Assembly (NCBI GenBank): GCA_030737875.1
Contig: CM060912.1
Coordinates: 202,567,231 to 202,631,230 of the forward strand
Direction of reading: 5' to 3'
Origin: Allium sativum
Taxonomy: Eukaryota > Streptophyta > Magnoliopsida > Asparagales > Amaryllidaceae
DNA: 64,000 bases
The position numbers and the translations under genes are program-made. The notes under the pieces are model-generated. The model was not told where the DNA came from and ran no database searches. It worked only from the letters and a program-made list of their open reading frames with translations. Shown here piece after piece: positions 1 to 11,100 of the stretch; position 1 is the stretch's first letter; every line of letters starts with the position of its first letter.

Positions 1-516
1 CCCAACATGCATTTATCAAAATACTTTTAAGATTAGATCTTGGAAAATAACACAAATCCATTTTCAAATTCAAGTTCTTAAAAGGTTATCATTGGGTTAG
101 ACTCAAAGCGGATCTTCAACTCACTAGGATTTCCAAGGCACTTTCATGAATTCAATTCTCTCACTATATATATTCCTAATCCATTTTTCATTTTTCAACC
201 TTTTCTAGTTTCTAAGGTTACACTTCTAAAACAACTACTCTGAAATAATAACATTTCAGTTCCATCCTATGGGATATTTTCTTTCTCTAACATCAAGTCA
301 TATTGTACACTTTCCAACCAATCCTCTTAGGGGTCTCAAAATTCCTATGTTCATTCCATTAGTGTACAAACTAGATATCCAAACTCTTTTCATGTCTTGT
401 GGGCTACATATGGATCTAGGTTTATATATATAATATATTTGTATTTTTAAAAAAAAATACAAATGCGTTCACTAATTATCGCCCTAAGATCACTAAACCA
501 AAGCTATGATACCAGA
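1..516 (-). mobile_element. Element A: start of internal region (non-coding leader), minus strand
   Basis: On the minus strand this follows the 3' end of a long LTR (517) and its primer-binding site, so it is the 5' untranslated leader of a Ty3/gypsy element whose body lies left of the window. I see no open reading frame of note. It is AT-rich, with a T/A-rich run near 425-465. It is assigned by position relative to the PBS, not by protein homology. Confidence 0.6.
503..514 (-). other. Element A primer-binding site (initiator-Met tRNA type)
   Basis: The reverse complement reads TGGTATCATAGC, 11 of 12 bases of the plant initiator-Met tRNA 3' complement (TGGTATCAGAGC). It sits two bases from the LTR terminus at 517, the usual spacing for plant Ty3/gypsy elements. 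This fixes the element's orientation as minus. Confidence 0.75.
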
Positions 517-1944
517 TGTGACAACCCGAATTTCGACAGACCGAATTTTTCAAATTCTATCCATCGAGACCCGAATTGGGTGCTCTGGTATCCTGCAGAA
601 AAAGATAGAGATAAAGAAACATGTCAGAACTCATAAAGCATCTCACAGCGGAAGGAATTAAAATATAATATATCCAAAAATGGCTTTACCTTATATATCA
701 CACTGTCTAACCAGTATCCAAAGCTATACCATCTCTGTCATGAACCTAACCTGGAAGTATGTAATAAGGAGGGGGTCAGAATGTATGTTCTGGTGACTGG
801 ACTTAGAATAAACTTCTATATAATCCTACATATACCGTTCAGTTATATTTTCTTGCTTATTAGGTTATTCGCGATATTAGCTCTCTAGGCTATACTCATG
901 TCCTACTAGTAGATTAACCGAATACAACGAGTATGTAGATACCCCCAACTCGTCTAATCCTTTCCATGTATATATACAATCCCTTACCATATGTCATACG
1001 GGCTTCATCATGTAAATCTATACTACTTTAGTGTAGTGCCACCATTCTCAAAATCATTTGGACTGCCACTCTCGATCTTGCTAGATTTTGTGTATATAGA
1101 TCTAATCTAAGGTTTACTATCGAGCGCTTCCTAGATTCAACTAGGGTTAACGCAACCTAGGGACACTGCGGTTTATGCTACCTATTGAACGCTTCTCGGA
1201 TTCATGGTTTACGCAACCTAGGTCCAAATAGGGATTATGCTACCTATTTAACGATGCCCCCTAGTCTAGGACACACTACCCCGAGCGATATATGTTCCTA
1301 GACTTTCCCCACGTACATGTCGTGAATCGTTATCGATGTCTAGTAGCACACGTTCTCTATATGTGCGGCCCGAGTCCCATGGCAGGGCAAATCAAGAGAC
1401 ACGAAACTCGGTCGGGAGCTTTAAGTTATCTGCCGACGCAGATGCTAAGGTCTGTTTTTATCTGTTTGTGGCTATGGTCCCACTTGACCCCTCCCTCAAC
1501 TAATGAAAGGCACCCCAGAAAATCAAAAATGAGAACAATACGCAGGCCCCCTATGCCCCCACAAACCTATTGGCCAAACCTCACCCATAACTAGATAGCA
1601 AGTATATGGTCTGTTGGAGTTCTCCGCCTTTCCGGTTCACGTAGTCGATTGACTCAAGATGGTAGCTAGACGATGACGTGCTATCACTAGGCTAAACAAG
1701 ATATCGCCGCCTCATGCTGCTCCATCCTAGTCTTTAGGTTGCTTATATTGCAACCAAGGCATACTCTTGGTTCTTCTAACGCAGACCTTAACCTCTGTGA
1801 GCCCAAGAGGATCATCTGCAACCTCACAGAAGGATACCAAGAGTACCCTCACGTCACCTTGAAGCTGCATGCTTCGTAACCCAGACCGTTGCAGCCTTCT
1901 TCATGATCATATGGATGTTCGCTCGACCTCGTGTTCTACTTGAT

Positions 1945-2215
1945 TTTCTTGACTAAGGTTTAATACTTAGTTCTCTTAACTATGGTTTACTACTTAGTTT
2001 CCTGAATCGTTCATTTTCTTAACTAAGGTTTACTACTTAGTCCTCTAAATTAAGGTTTACTACTTAATTTTTCTTAATTGTTCGTTTTCTTAACTATGGT
2101 TTACAACTTAGTCCACTTAACTAAGGTTTACTACCTAGTTCTCTTTCTCATTATTTACTTAGTTTTCTTAACTAAGGTTTATTACTTAGTTCCTTTTAAC
2201 AAAGGTTCACCTATG
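1945..2215. repeat. Irregular short tandem repeat in LTR A
   Basis: Roughly seven or eight imperfect repeats of a motif like CTAAGGTTTACTACTTAG, separated by C/T-rich spacers of varying length. The core is partly self-complementary (CTAAG...CTTAG), so each unit could form a small hairpin. No coding potential. Confidence 0.6.
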
Positions 2216-2503
2216 AATTCAAGCATGACTTAAGTTCTTTTTATCAAATGATAGCGTACGGGTGTTCTCCCACATTTCCAGCTTAGATTAACTTATTTCA
2301 TGGTATAAGTCATCCCACCCTTCGAGTCTTGTATTACATCTTAAGTCATATTCATTTCTTATCCCTAGGATAAGTTTATCTATTATTTAATCTTATCATT
2401 CCCCACTTTTCCTTGCTTTGATACTGTTATATTGATTAAGTTTGCCTATGTGTCCAAGTTGACTTAACCCCCAATCACGTATTCACTTCAACCCACACGT
2501 CAT

Positions 2504-2780
2504 GTCAAATTGGTTAAGTGTTATCCAGCAGTTCACGTTGTCTTAACCCACCCATATATTGAGTCAAATTGGTTAAGTGTTATCTAGCAGTTCACGTTGA
2601 CTTAACCCACCCATATATCATGTCAAATTGGTTAAGTGTTATCTATCAGTTCGTGTTGACTTAACCTACCTATATATCATGTCAAATTTGTTAAGTGTTA
2701 TCTAACGGTTCACATTGACTTAACCCACCCATATATCATGTCAAATTGGTTAAGTGTTGTCTAGTATTTCATGTCATGTG
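2504..2780. repeat. 59-bp minisatellite in LTR A, about 4.6 copies
   Basis: Direct repeats starting GTCAAATTGGTTAAGTGTTA and ending near CCACCCATATATCAT, period 59 bp by hand count, with a few substitutions per copy. Each unit pairs TTAAGTG with CACGTTGACTTAA, giving an imperfect inverted repeat. It ends about 45 bp before the insertion point of element B. Confidence 0.75.
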
Positions 2781-3032
2781 TCGAGTTCCATAATTACATA
2801 ATAACATGGTTTATCCAACATATACTGTAACACCCCGAATTTTTGAATAATTAGATTAACTAAATTTAAGAATACTTAATTTCAAATATGGGAATGAAGG
2901 GAAATGGGTCGATCCATTGCGTTCGTCTCGGAATTCTACTTGAGATAGAGTCCGAGTTGGCGTAGAACGGATGCCGTATGAAGAAGATATAGACGAACGA
3001 AGTTTAGTTGAAAAAAAGGGAGGATTGCACTA

Positions 3033-3089
3033 GCGCACTTAGGAAGTGCGCCAGTACAAATTTGCATTGGCGCACTTCCCAAGTGCGCC
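3033..3089. repeat. Pair of perfect palindromes upstream of the TATA box in LTR B
   Basis: 3033-3051 is GCGCACTT, AGG, AAGTGCGC. 3069-3089 is GGCGCACTT, CCC, AAGTGCGCC. In the 3' LTR (about 8379-8437) the first remains perfect and the second has lost pairing by two substitutions. Families A and Tekay-like have a different palindrome (based on GTCGAC) at this position. Confidence 0.85.
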
Positions 3090-3265
3090 CAAGTCGATAG
3101 AAAACCTACACAGCCTTCTTGTTCAGTCTGACCCATGTTCTGACTCATTGCTGAGTCCTTTCTGACTCCTTGCTAAGTCATTAGGGCTGAGGTGTCACCC
3201 TATCCCGACTGAGTGGTTTTGATTAACCCTAAAATCATCTGACGGCTACAATTAAATTGAAATTC

Positions 3266-3273
3266 TATATAAA
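3266..3273 (+). promoter_or_regulatory. TATA box of LTR B (5' copy)
   Basis: TATATAAA about 440 bp into the LTR. The same box is at 8613-8620 in the 3' LTR. It marks the likely U3/R boundary, with a start expected about 30 bp downstream. Its position before a donor-like GTGAGT matches the other elements in the window. Confidence 0.6.
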
Positions 3274-3559
3274 CGTGTGTAGACTCAAAACCTATAATCA
3301 AATCAAAATTAGATCAATGGCCGTCATGTTGTCACTCCAAACCCTAGAGTAGCCGCCACCAACTAGAAGCAAATTAAAGACAACAATTCAATTCAAATCA
3401 AACCTAAAACTACAACAAAGAAACTGTCTACAACAAGGGAACGCTAATCAATTACAGAATTCAGAACCCAGAACTCAAGACCCCTTATTCGGTGAGTTCT
3501 AGTCACTTTTAGGTTTAAATAAACAAAAGTGAATTGTGGTAGATTATGATTTGGGTATA

Positions 3560-4130
3560 TGTTGTTTGTAGTTATGCAAGTTTATTGTTGTGAATCATGA
3601 AATGATGCAAGTTCCTTATTATTGTGAATCATGAAGTTATGCAAGTTCATTATTTTTGCAAATCATGATATGATGCAAGTTTATTATTGTTGTGAATCAT
3701 GAAGTTATGCAAGTTATTATGAACCTATGCAAGTTGTTGCGTTGTTAATTCATGAATCTATGCTGGTTGTTATGTTATGAATCATGAACCTATGAAGTTA
3801 CCTATGCAAGTTGATAAGTTGTTAATTCATGAATCTATGCTGGTTGTTATGTTATGAATCATGAACCTATGAAGTTACCTATGCAAGTTGATAAGTTGTT
3901 AATTCATGAACCTATGCTAGTTGTTATGTTGTGGATCATGAATCTATGTAAGTCACTTATGCAAGAAGGTATGTTAGGAATCATGCAAGTTGTTATATTG
4001 TGAATCATGAACCTATATAAGTTGTTGATTATGTTGAGAATCATGAGCCTATGTTAGTTGTTAATTATGTTGTTAATTCATGAACCTATGCAAGTTGTTA
4101 TGAATCTATGCAAGTTGTTAATTATGTGGT
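3560..4130. repeat. Degenerate GCAAGTT/CATGAA repeat tract in LTR B
   Basis: Many imperfect direct repeats built from TATGCAAGTTGTTATG and GAATCATGAACCTATG. A longer unit of about 74 bp is repeated near 3735-3910. The corresponding tract in the 3' LTR is about 8925-9480 and differs by unit gains and losses. No coding potential. Confidence 0.7.
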
Positions 4131-4753
4131 GAATCATAAATATATTAGAAGTTATCATGTCATTTTCCCTAGTTGTCATGCTTATGCCAAAAATTGTACT
4201 GAAAATGATCACCTTGACATTCCCTTTATTTTATGGTTATGGCGAGACTACTTTGTAGCCTCGATCACGCCAAAAACGCAAACGGTTACGCTAGTTAAGA
4301 AACGGGGAAAAGGGAAATTTGTAATAGGCATAATTTACATAGTGACTATGTAAATTGGGCACATGATTCAAGTAGGGAAACATATAAATAATTACCTATT
4401 ATGACATGGGTAAAATTGGGTAAAAATGGTGTAATTTGAATATGACCATTTATGGATAAGAAATCCAAGTTGTTAATAAGATAGGTATTGACACCTATGA
4501 AAAAGGAAAGGATTAATTAATTAAAATAATTAATCAAAAGAGGAATGTTTAAGAAATTAAAGTCTGAAGATTTAATATTGAGAATTGGCATAAAATAAAA
4601 TTGTGATGAAAATTGGTATGATTTTACATACCATAAATAGATGGACATAATTGAGTCAATTATGGCCATAGTGAATTTGGAATTAATTGATAATTTGAAT
4701 AGGGAAAGTAATTCAAGTTGGGGGATGATTAATTAGGAGTAATTAATCGTCTA

Positions 4754-4975
4754 AGACACGAGGTTAGGCTCTTTTGTGGTGTAAGACTGCCCGGACCCGC
4801 CCGACAAATCCAGCTGCCACAAATGCCAGTCTAATGTGGGAGGTCTTAGGCATAAATTAAATATGTAACAATTGTAAAGACACGAGGTTAGACTCGTTTG
4901 TGGTGTAAGACAACCCGGACTCGCCCGACAAATCCAGCTGCCACTAATGCCAGTCTAATGTGAGAGGTCTTTATA
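4754..4975. repeat. Tandem pair of hairpin modules in LTR B
   Basis: Two copies (about 4754-4850 and 4876-4975) of a module beginning GACACGAGGTTAG and ending AATGTGRGAGGTCTT. Inside each, AGACTCGTTTGTGG-like and CCACNAATGCCAGTCT-like arms are inverted repeats around a CCCGGACCCGCCCG core. The same paired module occurs in the 3' LTR (about 10087-10305) and, diverged, in the Tekay-like LTRs (about 19375-19575 and 27718-27920). Confidence 0.7.
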
Positions 4976-5390
4976 AGGTTACGGTCTTAATGATTTAAGA
5001 AACACTTAACCAGATAAACATGTAGTGGGACATGAGGGGGTTAAGTGGATGCCTTGGGTGGAATGTGGAATTAAGTGGTTGCCTTGGGTGGCATGTGAAA
5101 TATGACTAGGTGTCTCAATAATTAATTAATGCTAATTAAAGACTACTTAACCTAACTTAATACATATGGACTATATGATGATAGACATAAGTTAGAGTTA
5201 AGTAAAACGAGTTGGATTGTGGGTGGGTTAAGTACAACTGATGGGTAGGTGGGTAATATTAGTATGTATAGGCCCACAAACTTAACCATTAAATAAATAG
5301 GATTAAATCAGTGGGAGGGTTAAGTACAACTGAAGGGTAGGTGGGTAATATTAATATTTATAGGCCCATAAACTTAACCATTAAAAAGGG

Positions 5391-5690
5391 GTTATGGAAT
5401 TAAAGACACCTAATGGTATACATAACCGGGGCAGAATAGTAAAATTATGTATTAAAGACACCCTTAGGCGTACGCATAACTAATGGGAATAGGTAGAGTT
5501 ATGTATTAAAGACACCCTCAGGGGTACGCATAACTAATGGGAATAGATAGAGTTATGTATTAAAAACACCTAAAGGTACGCATAACCGATATGTGAAATA
5601 GGGATTATGTATTAAAGACACCTATAGGTACGCATAACTGATTGAGGGCTATGTAATTAAAGACACCTTAGGGTATACTTAGTCAGTAGA
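5391..5690. repeat. Tandem hairpin array in LTR B (units about 44-54 bp)
   Basis: About six units opening with GTTATGTATTAAAGACACC and closing with GGTACGCATAAC. Each unit's GTTATG start and CATAAC end are complementary, so every repeat is itself a potential stem-loop. The homologous array in the 3' LTR spans about 10726-11020. Confidence 0.75.
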
Positions 5691-6784
5691 AAACCTAGTG
5701 GGGATACAAGACATAGGGGAGAGCTTGTATCATGCTGTGTGGGACCCATTTCAGTCAGTAACCCGGAAGGGTATCAAAGCAAAGATCTTCGTACTAGGCG
5801 GGGAAGGGGCACACATACTGATTGATTGTAAGAGATCCAAAACGAGACGGATGGTGTGGGCAGCACAAACCGACTAGGGACATGTGCGTGCATGGGCCGG
5901 GCAGAGGGGGACAAGACGACCGTGACACCAGTAGGTATAACTGTGCACACCTTAGGTTGCCACTTTAGGGAAGTGATACCCCCTAGTTGTGGGACCAGCA
6001 CAGGGTATCTACAGAGTAGGGAGCCGATCGATTAGGGTAGTGGTTAGGGTATACCCATACGTATGCCCTAAGTCTACCAATTTATAGTATGAGGGTAGTG
6101 GGTACAACTAGTTGAGATAGGAGCAGGCGGCACTTATGACAGTAGCTAGGAATACACGAAACTACCACCATCGTTATCGTTAGCAGAAGGGATCATCCCA
6201 TCTTGATTTGACTAGTAATATTACAGAGTAGTTAGTAGTGAATCATGCATACACCTTACCTTATTTGTCCTGTCATACCTGTCATCTGTACCGTGATCCT
6301 CTTATCCACTTTGTATGCCTGTCATGTTTACCTTTATTTATTTACTGGATAAAAGTTACTGGACTCACCAGACGCTAACCTAGTTTGTTTCGCCTCTTTT
6401 CCTCCGTCCCCCCCACCCAGGTTCTCAGGGAGGAAACACATAGGTTTAGTCAGGATTTGGATATCATCTTCTAGGAGCTACTTCCGAAGTATGGCTCGAG
6501 TCTCTGTCTCTTATATGGCTTGCTCTTTAATATGGGGAATGATGTTTTCTTTTAAATACCTATGTACTCTGATGATATAAGACAGAAGTGTTTTGTTGTA
6601 ATAGTTTTATGACTCATGGTATTATGTAACAAAGTATTTTGGAGATTTAATAAAGTTATTTGTTTTCCGCTGCAGTTTTTTTATATCTATCTTGTGATAT
6701 TCTGTGTCTGTTTACCTAAAATGCTCCACTGAAGTTAAGGCATTCCCTTTGTGAGTGACCTTAATGGGGGTGGGGTGTTACACT

Positions 6785-6796
6785 TGGTATCAGAGC
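6785..6796 (+). other. Element B primer-binding site
   Basis: TGGTATCAGAGC, a perfect 12-base match to the complement of the plant initiator-Met tRNA 3' end, two bases after the LTR terminus at 6782. Confidence 0.9.
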
Positions 6797-7012
6797 TGAA
6801 GGTTACCATATTAGATAAAAGTTTTGAAAACATTTTTCAAAAAGGTTTTAAAAGAAAGTATTTCAAAAAGGAAAGCCTGTTTTGAAAAAAAAAAACATTC
6901 CCCGAAAAGCCATATGTAGTATCCTTCTGTCCTTTGTCTAAAATCTCTTCCTTTGATAGGATAGGCAAATGCTCTCGCGGCTGATGGATAGGATAGGGAT
7001 AGGAAAATTTAT

Positions 7013-7291
7013 GTAGAAGGTTTAATTTCCTTATCTAGTTATGAAGATAAGACTCTTTTTGATTCTGTAATCGAGACTCTGCACTTTAATACTAGTCTTG
7101 TTTCTTTTCCCGTAGTTGTTTCAAACCCCATTTGTGGTTCGGCTCAATTGTTAGTGGTTTGTAGGGGTTTGAAATTATCTGTGTTAGGAATCAAAAAATT
7201 TGAATGTGACATTTGTGTGCTCAAGTTTATGGGCTATGAGTTGGATCTAAATGGACCAGCTTTCTATGTAGAGGGTCGTTCTAGATTTTGA
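7013..7291 (+). pseudogene. Protease-region remnant of gag-pol in element B
   Basis: A 92-codon frame with no start codon, ending TGA at 7289-7291. It aligns by eye with the protease region of the Tekay-like element (about 21895-22170): both have TLFDS, later NPI, then a block around FECD (FRCS in the other) followed by VL.F.GY and a hydrophobic LDL/LIL. After FDS the segment carrying the rest of the DSGA active site is missing, about nine residues, so no protease activity is possible. It shows that element B descends from a coding Tekay-like element by loss of nearly all of gag-pol. The upstream interior (6797-7012) resembles the Tekay-like 5' untranslated region. Confidence 0.7.
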
Positions 7292-7514
7292 GAGGAGGGT
7301 CGTTAAGTTTCTAACTTGTCATGGGAAGACCCCAAAGTTTCTCGTGATCCGCAATGGTGTCTTATGCTTAGCTTTCTGAGAATCATTCTGTAATCTGATA
7401 TGTACCAGTAATCTGTAAGTATCTGGATATTTCTGAAGGATAGGGGCTTCTAGTCGAAGCATGGAGTAGATCTCCAGTTTTGACATTGTTTAATGGGGGT
7501 AATTCTTTGGGTGT

Positions 7515-7570
7515 CAGTCTGATGTTGATTTCGGTCTTCGGGGCTGAGACTTAGGGAATTATTCTCTTAA
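7515..7570 (+). repeat. Shared CTGATGTTG...TCTTCGGGG module inside element B interior
   Basis: About 55 bp around CTGATGTTGATTTCGGTCTTCGGGG and then ACTTAGGGAATTATTCTCTT. Near copies lie inside the LTRs of elements C (43027-43080, 43571-43625, 50455-50510, 50999-51053) and D (56937-56991, 63805-63860). Here it is in the interior, not in an LTR. I do not recognise a function. Confidence 0.7.
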
Positions 7571-7965
7571 CTGATGTCAAATGGGAACAGAGCTTTTGTT
7601 TTAGTTATATAAATTATTTATATCCCATCAACAGAATCTTCGACCTTTAGATAGGAAATCCATGGATGTAAACATGTGCTTGGGACATGTTATGTTTGAT
7701 GGTTGCAAGTGGATGCAAGTGTTTGCTAGTGGTTGCTCGTGGATGCATTTACACACACATTAGGCACTAGATCGGCTCAAATCACTTTCATATTGCATAT
7801 AAATGTGTGTGCATATTTAGGTTAATGGACGAACAATGGTTGTGTTATCATATGGATGCTGCATTTTGATGAATGGTTGAGCACACATGTAGAAATAATA
7901 TGTATCGATAGGATCTTTTCGCATACATAATGGACGCACGACACTATCATGGTTTGCATTAAGGA

Positions 7966-7986
7966 GGTCAACTGAATCAGTAGACC
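7966..7986 (+). other. Conserved 3'-UTR stem-loop, element B
   Basis: GGTCAACTGA, A, then TCAGTAGACC: ten-base arms with one unpaired position. The Tekay-like element has the equivalent hairpin at 25620-25640, with arm changes that largely keep pairing. Both lie about 190-210 bp before the 3' LTR, between the coding (or former coding) region and the polypurine tract. Confidence 0.6.
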
Positions 7987-8160
7987 GCCTGATTTTGCAT
8001 TAGATAAGGAACTTATACACACACTTTATGCATATGTTCATACAACATTAGAAGTTTCCTAAGGACAATGGATGCTTGTGGATGATGGTTGATTAGATGG
8101 GTGACTGGATGGTAGGACACATTCTTCTTAACTTGAAGATTTCGGGGACGAAATCCTTTA

Positions 8161-8172
8161 AGTATGGGAGAA
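8161..8172 (+). other. Element B polypurine tract
   Basis: AGTATGGGAGAA directly before the 3' LTR start at 8173, preceded by a TTTCGGGGACGAAATCC motif also seen in the Tekay-like element (25794-25810). It is the expected plus-strand priming site. One T interrupts the purine run. Confidence 0.75.
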
Positions 8173-11100
8173 TGTAACACCCCGAATTTTTGAATAATCA
8201 GATTAAATATATTTAAGAATACGTAATTTCAAATATGGGAATTAAGGGAAACGGGTCATGCCATTGCGTTCGTCTCAGAATTCTGCTTGAGATAGAGTCC
8301 GAGTTTGCGTAAAACGGATGCCGTATGAAGAAGATATGGACGAATGAAGTTTGGTTGAAAAAAAGGGAGAATTGCACTAGCGCACTTGGGAAGTGCGCCG
8401 GTACAAATTTGCATTGGCACACTTCCCAAGTGAGCCCAGGCCGAGAGAAAACCTGCACAGCCTTCTGGTTCAGTCTGGCCCATGTTCTGACTCATTGCTG
8501 AGTCCTTTCTGACTCCTTGTTGAGTCATTAGGGCTGAGGTGTCACCCTATCCCGACTGAGTGGTTTTGATTAACCCTAAGAACATCGGACAGCTATAATT
8601 AAATTAAAATTCTATATAAACGTGTGTAGACTCAAACCCTAGAATCAAATCAAAATTAGATCAGTGGTCGTCATGTTGTCACTCCAAACCCTAGAGTAGC
8701 CGCCACCAACTAGAAGCAAATTAAAGACAACAATTCAATTCAAATCAAGCCTAAAACTACAACAACGAAATTGTCTACAACAAGGGAATGCTAATCAATT
8801 ACAGAATTTAGAACCCAGAACTCAAGACCCCTTATTCGGTGAGTTCTAGTCACTTTTAGGTTTAAATAAATAAAAGTGAATTGTGGTAGACTATGATTTG
8901 GGTATATGTTGTTTGTAGTTATGCAAGTTTATTGTTGTGAATCATGAAATGATGCAAGTTCCTTATTATTGTGAATCATGAAGTTATGCAAGTTCATTAT
9001 TGTTGTAAATCATGATATGATGCAAGTTGATTATTGTTGTGAATCATGAAGTTATGCAAGTTATTATGAACCTAGGCAAGTTACCTATGCAAGTTGTTGC
9101 GTTGTTAATTCATGAATCTAGGCTAGTTGTTATGTTATGAATTCTGAACATATGAAGTTACCTATGCAAGTTGATAAGTTGTTAATTCATAAATCTATGC
9201 TAGTTGTTATGTTATGAATCATGAACCTATGAAGTTACCTATGCAAGTTGATAAGTTGTTAATTCATGAACCTATGCTAGTTGTTATGTTGTGGATCATG
9301 AATCTATATAAGTCTCCTATGCAAGAAGGTATGTTATGAATCATGCAAGTTATTATATTGTGAATCATGAACCTATATAAGTTGTTGATTATGTTGAGAA
9401 TCATGAGCCTATGTTAGTTGTTAATTCATGAACCTATGCAAGTTGTTATGAATCTATGCAAGTTGTTAATTGTGTGGTGAATCATAATTATATGCGAAGT
9501 TATCATGTCATTTTCCCTAGTTGTCATGCTTATGCCAAAAATTGTACTGAAAACGATCACCTTGACATTCCCTTTATTTTATTGTTATGGCTAGACTACT
9601 TTGTAGCCTCGATGACGCCAAAAACGCAAACGGTTACGCTAGTTAAGAAATGGGGAAAAGGGGAATTTGTAATAGGCATAATTTACACAGTGACTATGTA
9701 AATTGGACACATGATTCAATTAGGGAAACATATAAATAATTACCTATTATGACATGGGTAAAAATGGTATAATTTGAATATGACCATTCATGGATAAGAA
9801 ATCCAAGTTGTTAATAAGATAGGTATTGACACCTATGAAAAAGGAAAGGATTAATTAACTTAATTAATCAAAAGAGGAATGTTTAAGCAATTAAAGTCTG
9901 AAGATTTAATATTGAGAATTGGCATAAAATAAATTTGTGATGAAAATTGGTATGACTTTACATACCATAAATAGATGGACATAATTGAGTCAATTATGGC
10001 CATAGTGAAATTTGGAATTAATTGATAATTTGAATAGGGAAAGTAATTCAAGTTGGGGGATGATTAATTAGGAGTAATTAATCGTCTAAGACACGAGGTT
10101 AGGCTCTTTTATGGTGTAAGACTGCCCGGACCCGCCCGGAAAATCAAGCTGCCACAAATGCCAGTTTAATGTGGGAGGTCTTAGGCATAAATTAAATACG
10201 TAACAATTGTAAAGACACGAGGTTAGACTCGTTTGTGGTGTAAGACTACCCGGACCCGCCCGGCAGATCCAGCTGCCACTAATGCCAGTCTAATGTGGGA
10301 GGTCTTTATAAGGTTACGGTCTTAATGAATTAAGAAACACTTAACCAGATAAACATGTAGTGGGACATGAAGGGGTTAAGTGGGTGCCTTGGGTGGCATG
10401 TGGAATTAAGTGGGTGCCTTGGGTGGCATGTGAAATACGACTAGGTGTCTCAATAATTAATTGATGCTGATTAAAGACTACTTAACCTAACTTAATACAT
10501 ATGGACTGTATGATGATAGACATAAGTTAGGGTTAAGTAAAACGAGTTGGATTGTGGGTGGGTTAAGTACAACTGATGGGTAGGTGGGTAATATTAGTAT
10601 ATATAGGCCCACAAACTTAACCATTAAATAAATAGGATTAAATCAGTGGGAGGGTTAAGTACAAATGAAGGGTAGGTGGGTAATATTAATATTTATAGGC
10701 CCACAAACTTAACCATTAAAGGGGTTATGTAATTAAAGACACCTATTGGTATACATAACCGGGGCAGAATAGTAAAGTCATGTATTAAAGACACACTTAT
10801 GGGTACGCATAACTAATGGGAATAGGTAGAGTTATGTATTAAAGACACCCTCAGGGGTACGCATAACTAATGGGAATAGATAGAGTTATGTATTAAAGAC
10901 ACCTATAGGTACGCATAACCGATAGGTAGAATAGGGGTTATGTATTAAAGACACCTATAGGTATGCATAACTGATTGAGGGCTATGTAATTAAATACACC
11001 TTAGGGTATACATAGTCAGTAGAAAACCTAATGGGGATACAAGACATAGGGGAGAGCTTGTATCATGTTGTGTGGGACCCATTTTAGTCAGTAACCCAGA

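Larger units (their letters stand above)
517..2825 (-). mobile_element. Element A 5' LTR, promoter-distal part (interrupted by element B)
   Basis: The plus strand begins TGTGACAACCCG, the inverted partner of the CGGGGTGTTACA end at 13314-13325. Together with 12126-13325 it forms one minus-strand LTR of about 3.5 kb, cut by element B. It is non-coding. It contains an irregular tract of TTAACTAAGGTTTACTACTTAG-like units (about 1945-2215) and a 59-bp tandem array. The plus-strand 100-codon frame at 1292-1594 is not judged real. Confidence 0.75.
2826..6782 (+). repeat. Element B 5' LTR (3957 bp)
   Basis: Starts TGTAACACC and ends GGTGTTACA, a perfect 9-bp terminal inverted repeat. Order of parts: a conserved leader block (2905-2990), two perfect palindromes (3033-3089), TATA box 3266-3273, donor-like GTGAGT 3492-3497, a GCAAGTT-rich repeat tract (about 3560-4130), duplicated hairpin modules (4754-4975), a tandem hairpin array (5391-5690), an acceptor-like C-tract ending in CAG at 6420, and polyadenylation signal AATAAA 6649-6654. 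The 81-codon frame at 4108-4353 also exists in the 3' LTR, but most differences between the two change the residue, so it is not under protein selection. Confidence 0.9.

Noticed and set aside
4108..4353. 81-codon frame present in both B LTRs (also 9456-9701) as a possible conserved small protein
   Set aside because: It is open in both only because the LTRs are copies. Most nucleotide differences between the two versions change the residue, so there is no sign of protein selection, and it lies inside a repeat-rich non-coding LTR.
6785..6796. PBS sequences as remnants of tRNA genes
   Set aside because: Only the 12 bases complementary to the tRNA 3' end are present, at fixed spacing after LTR ends, with no cloverleaf around them.
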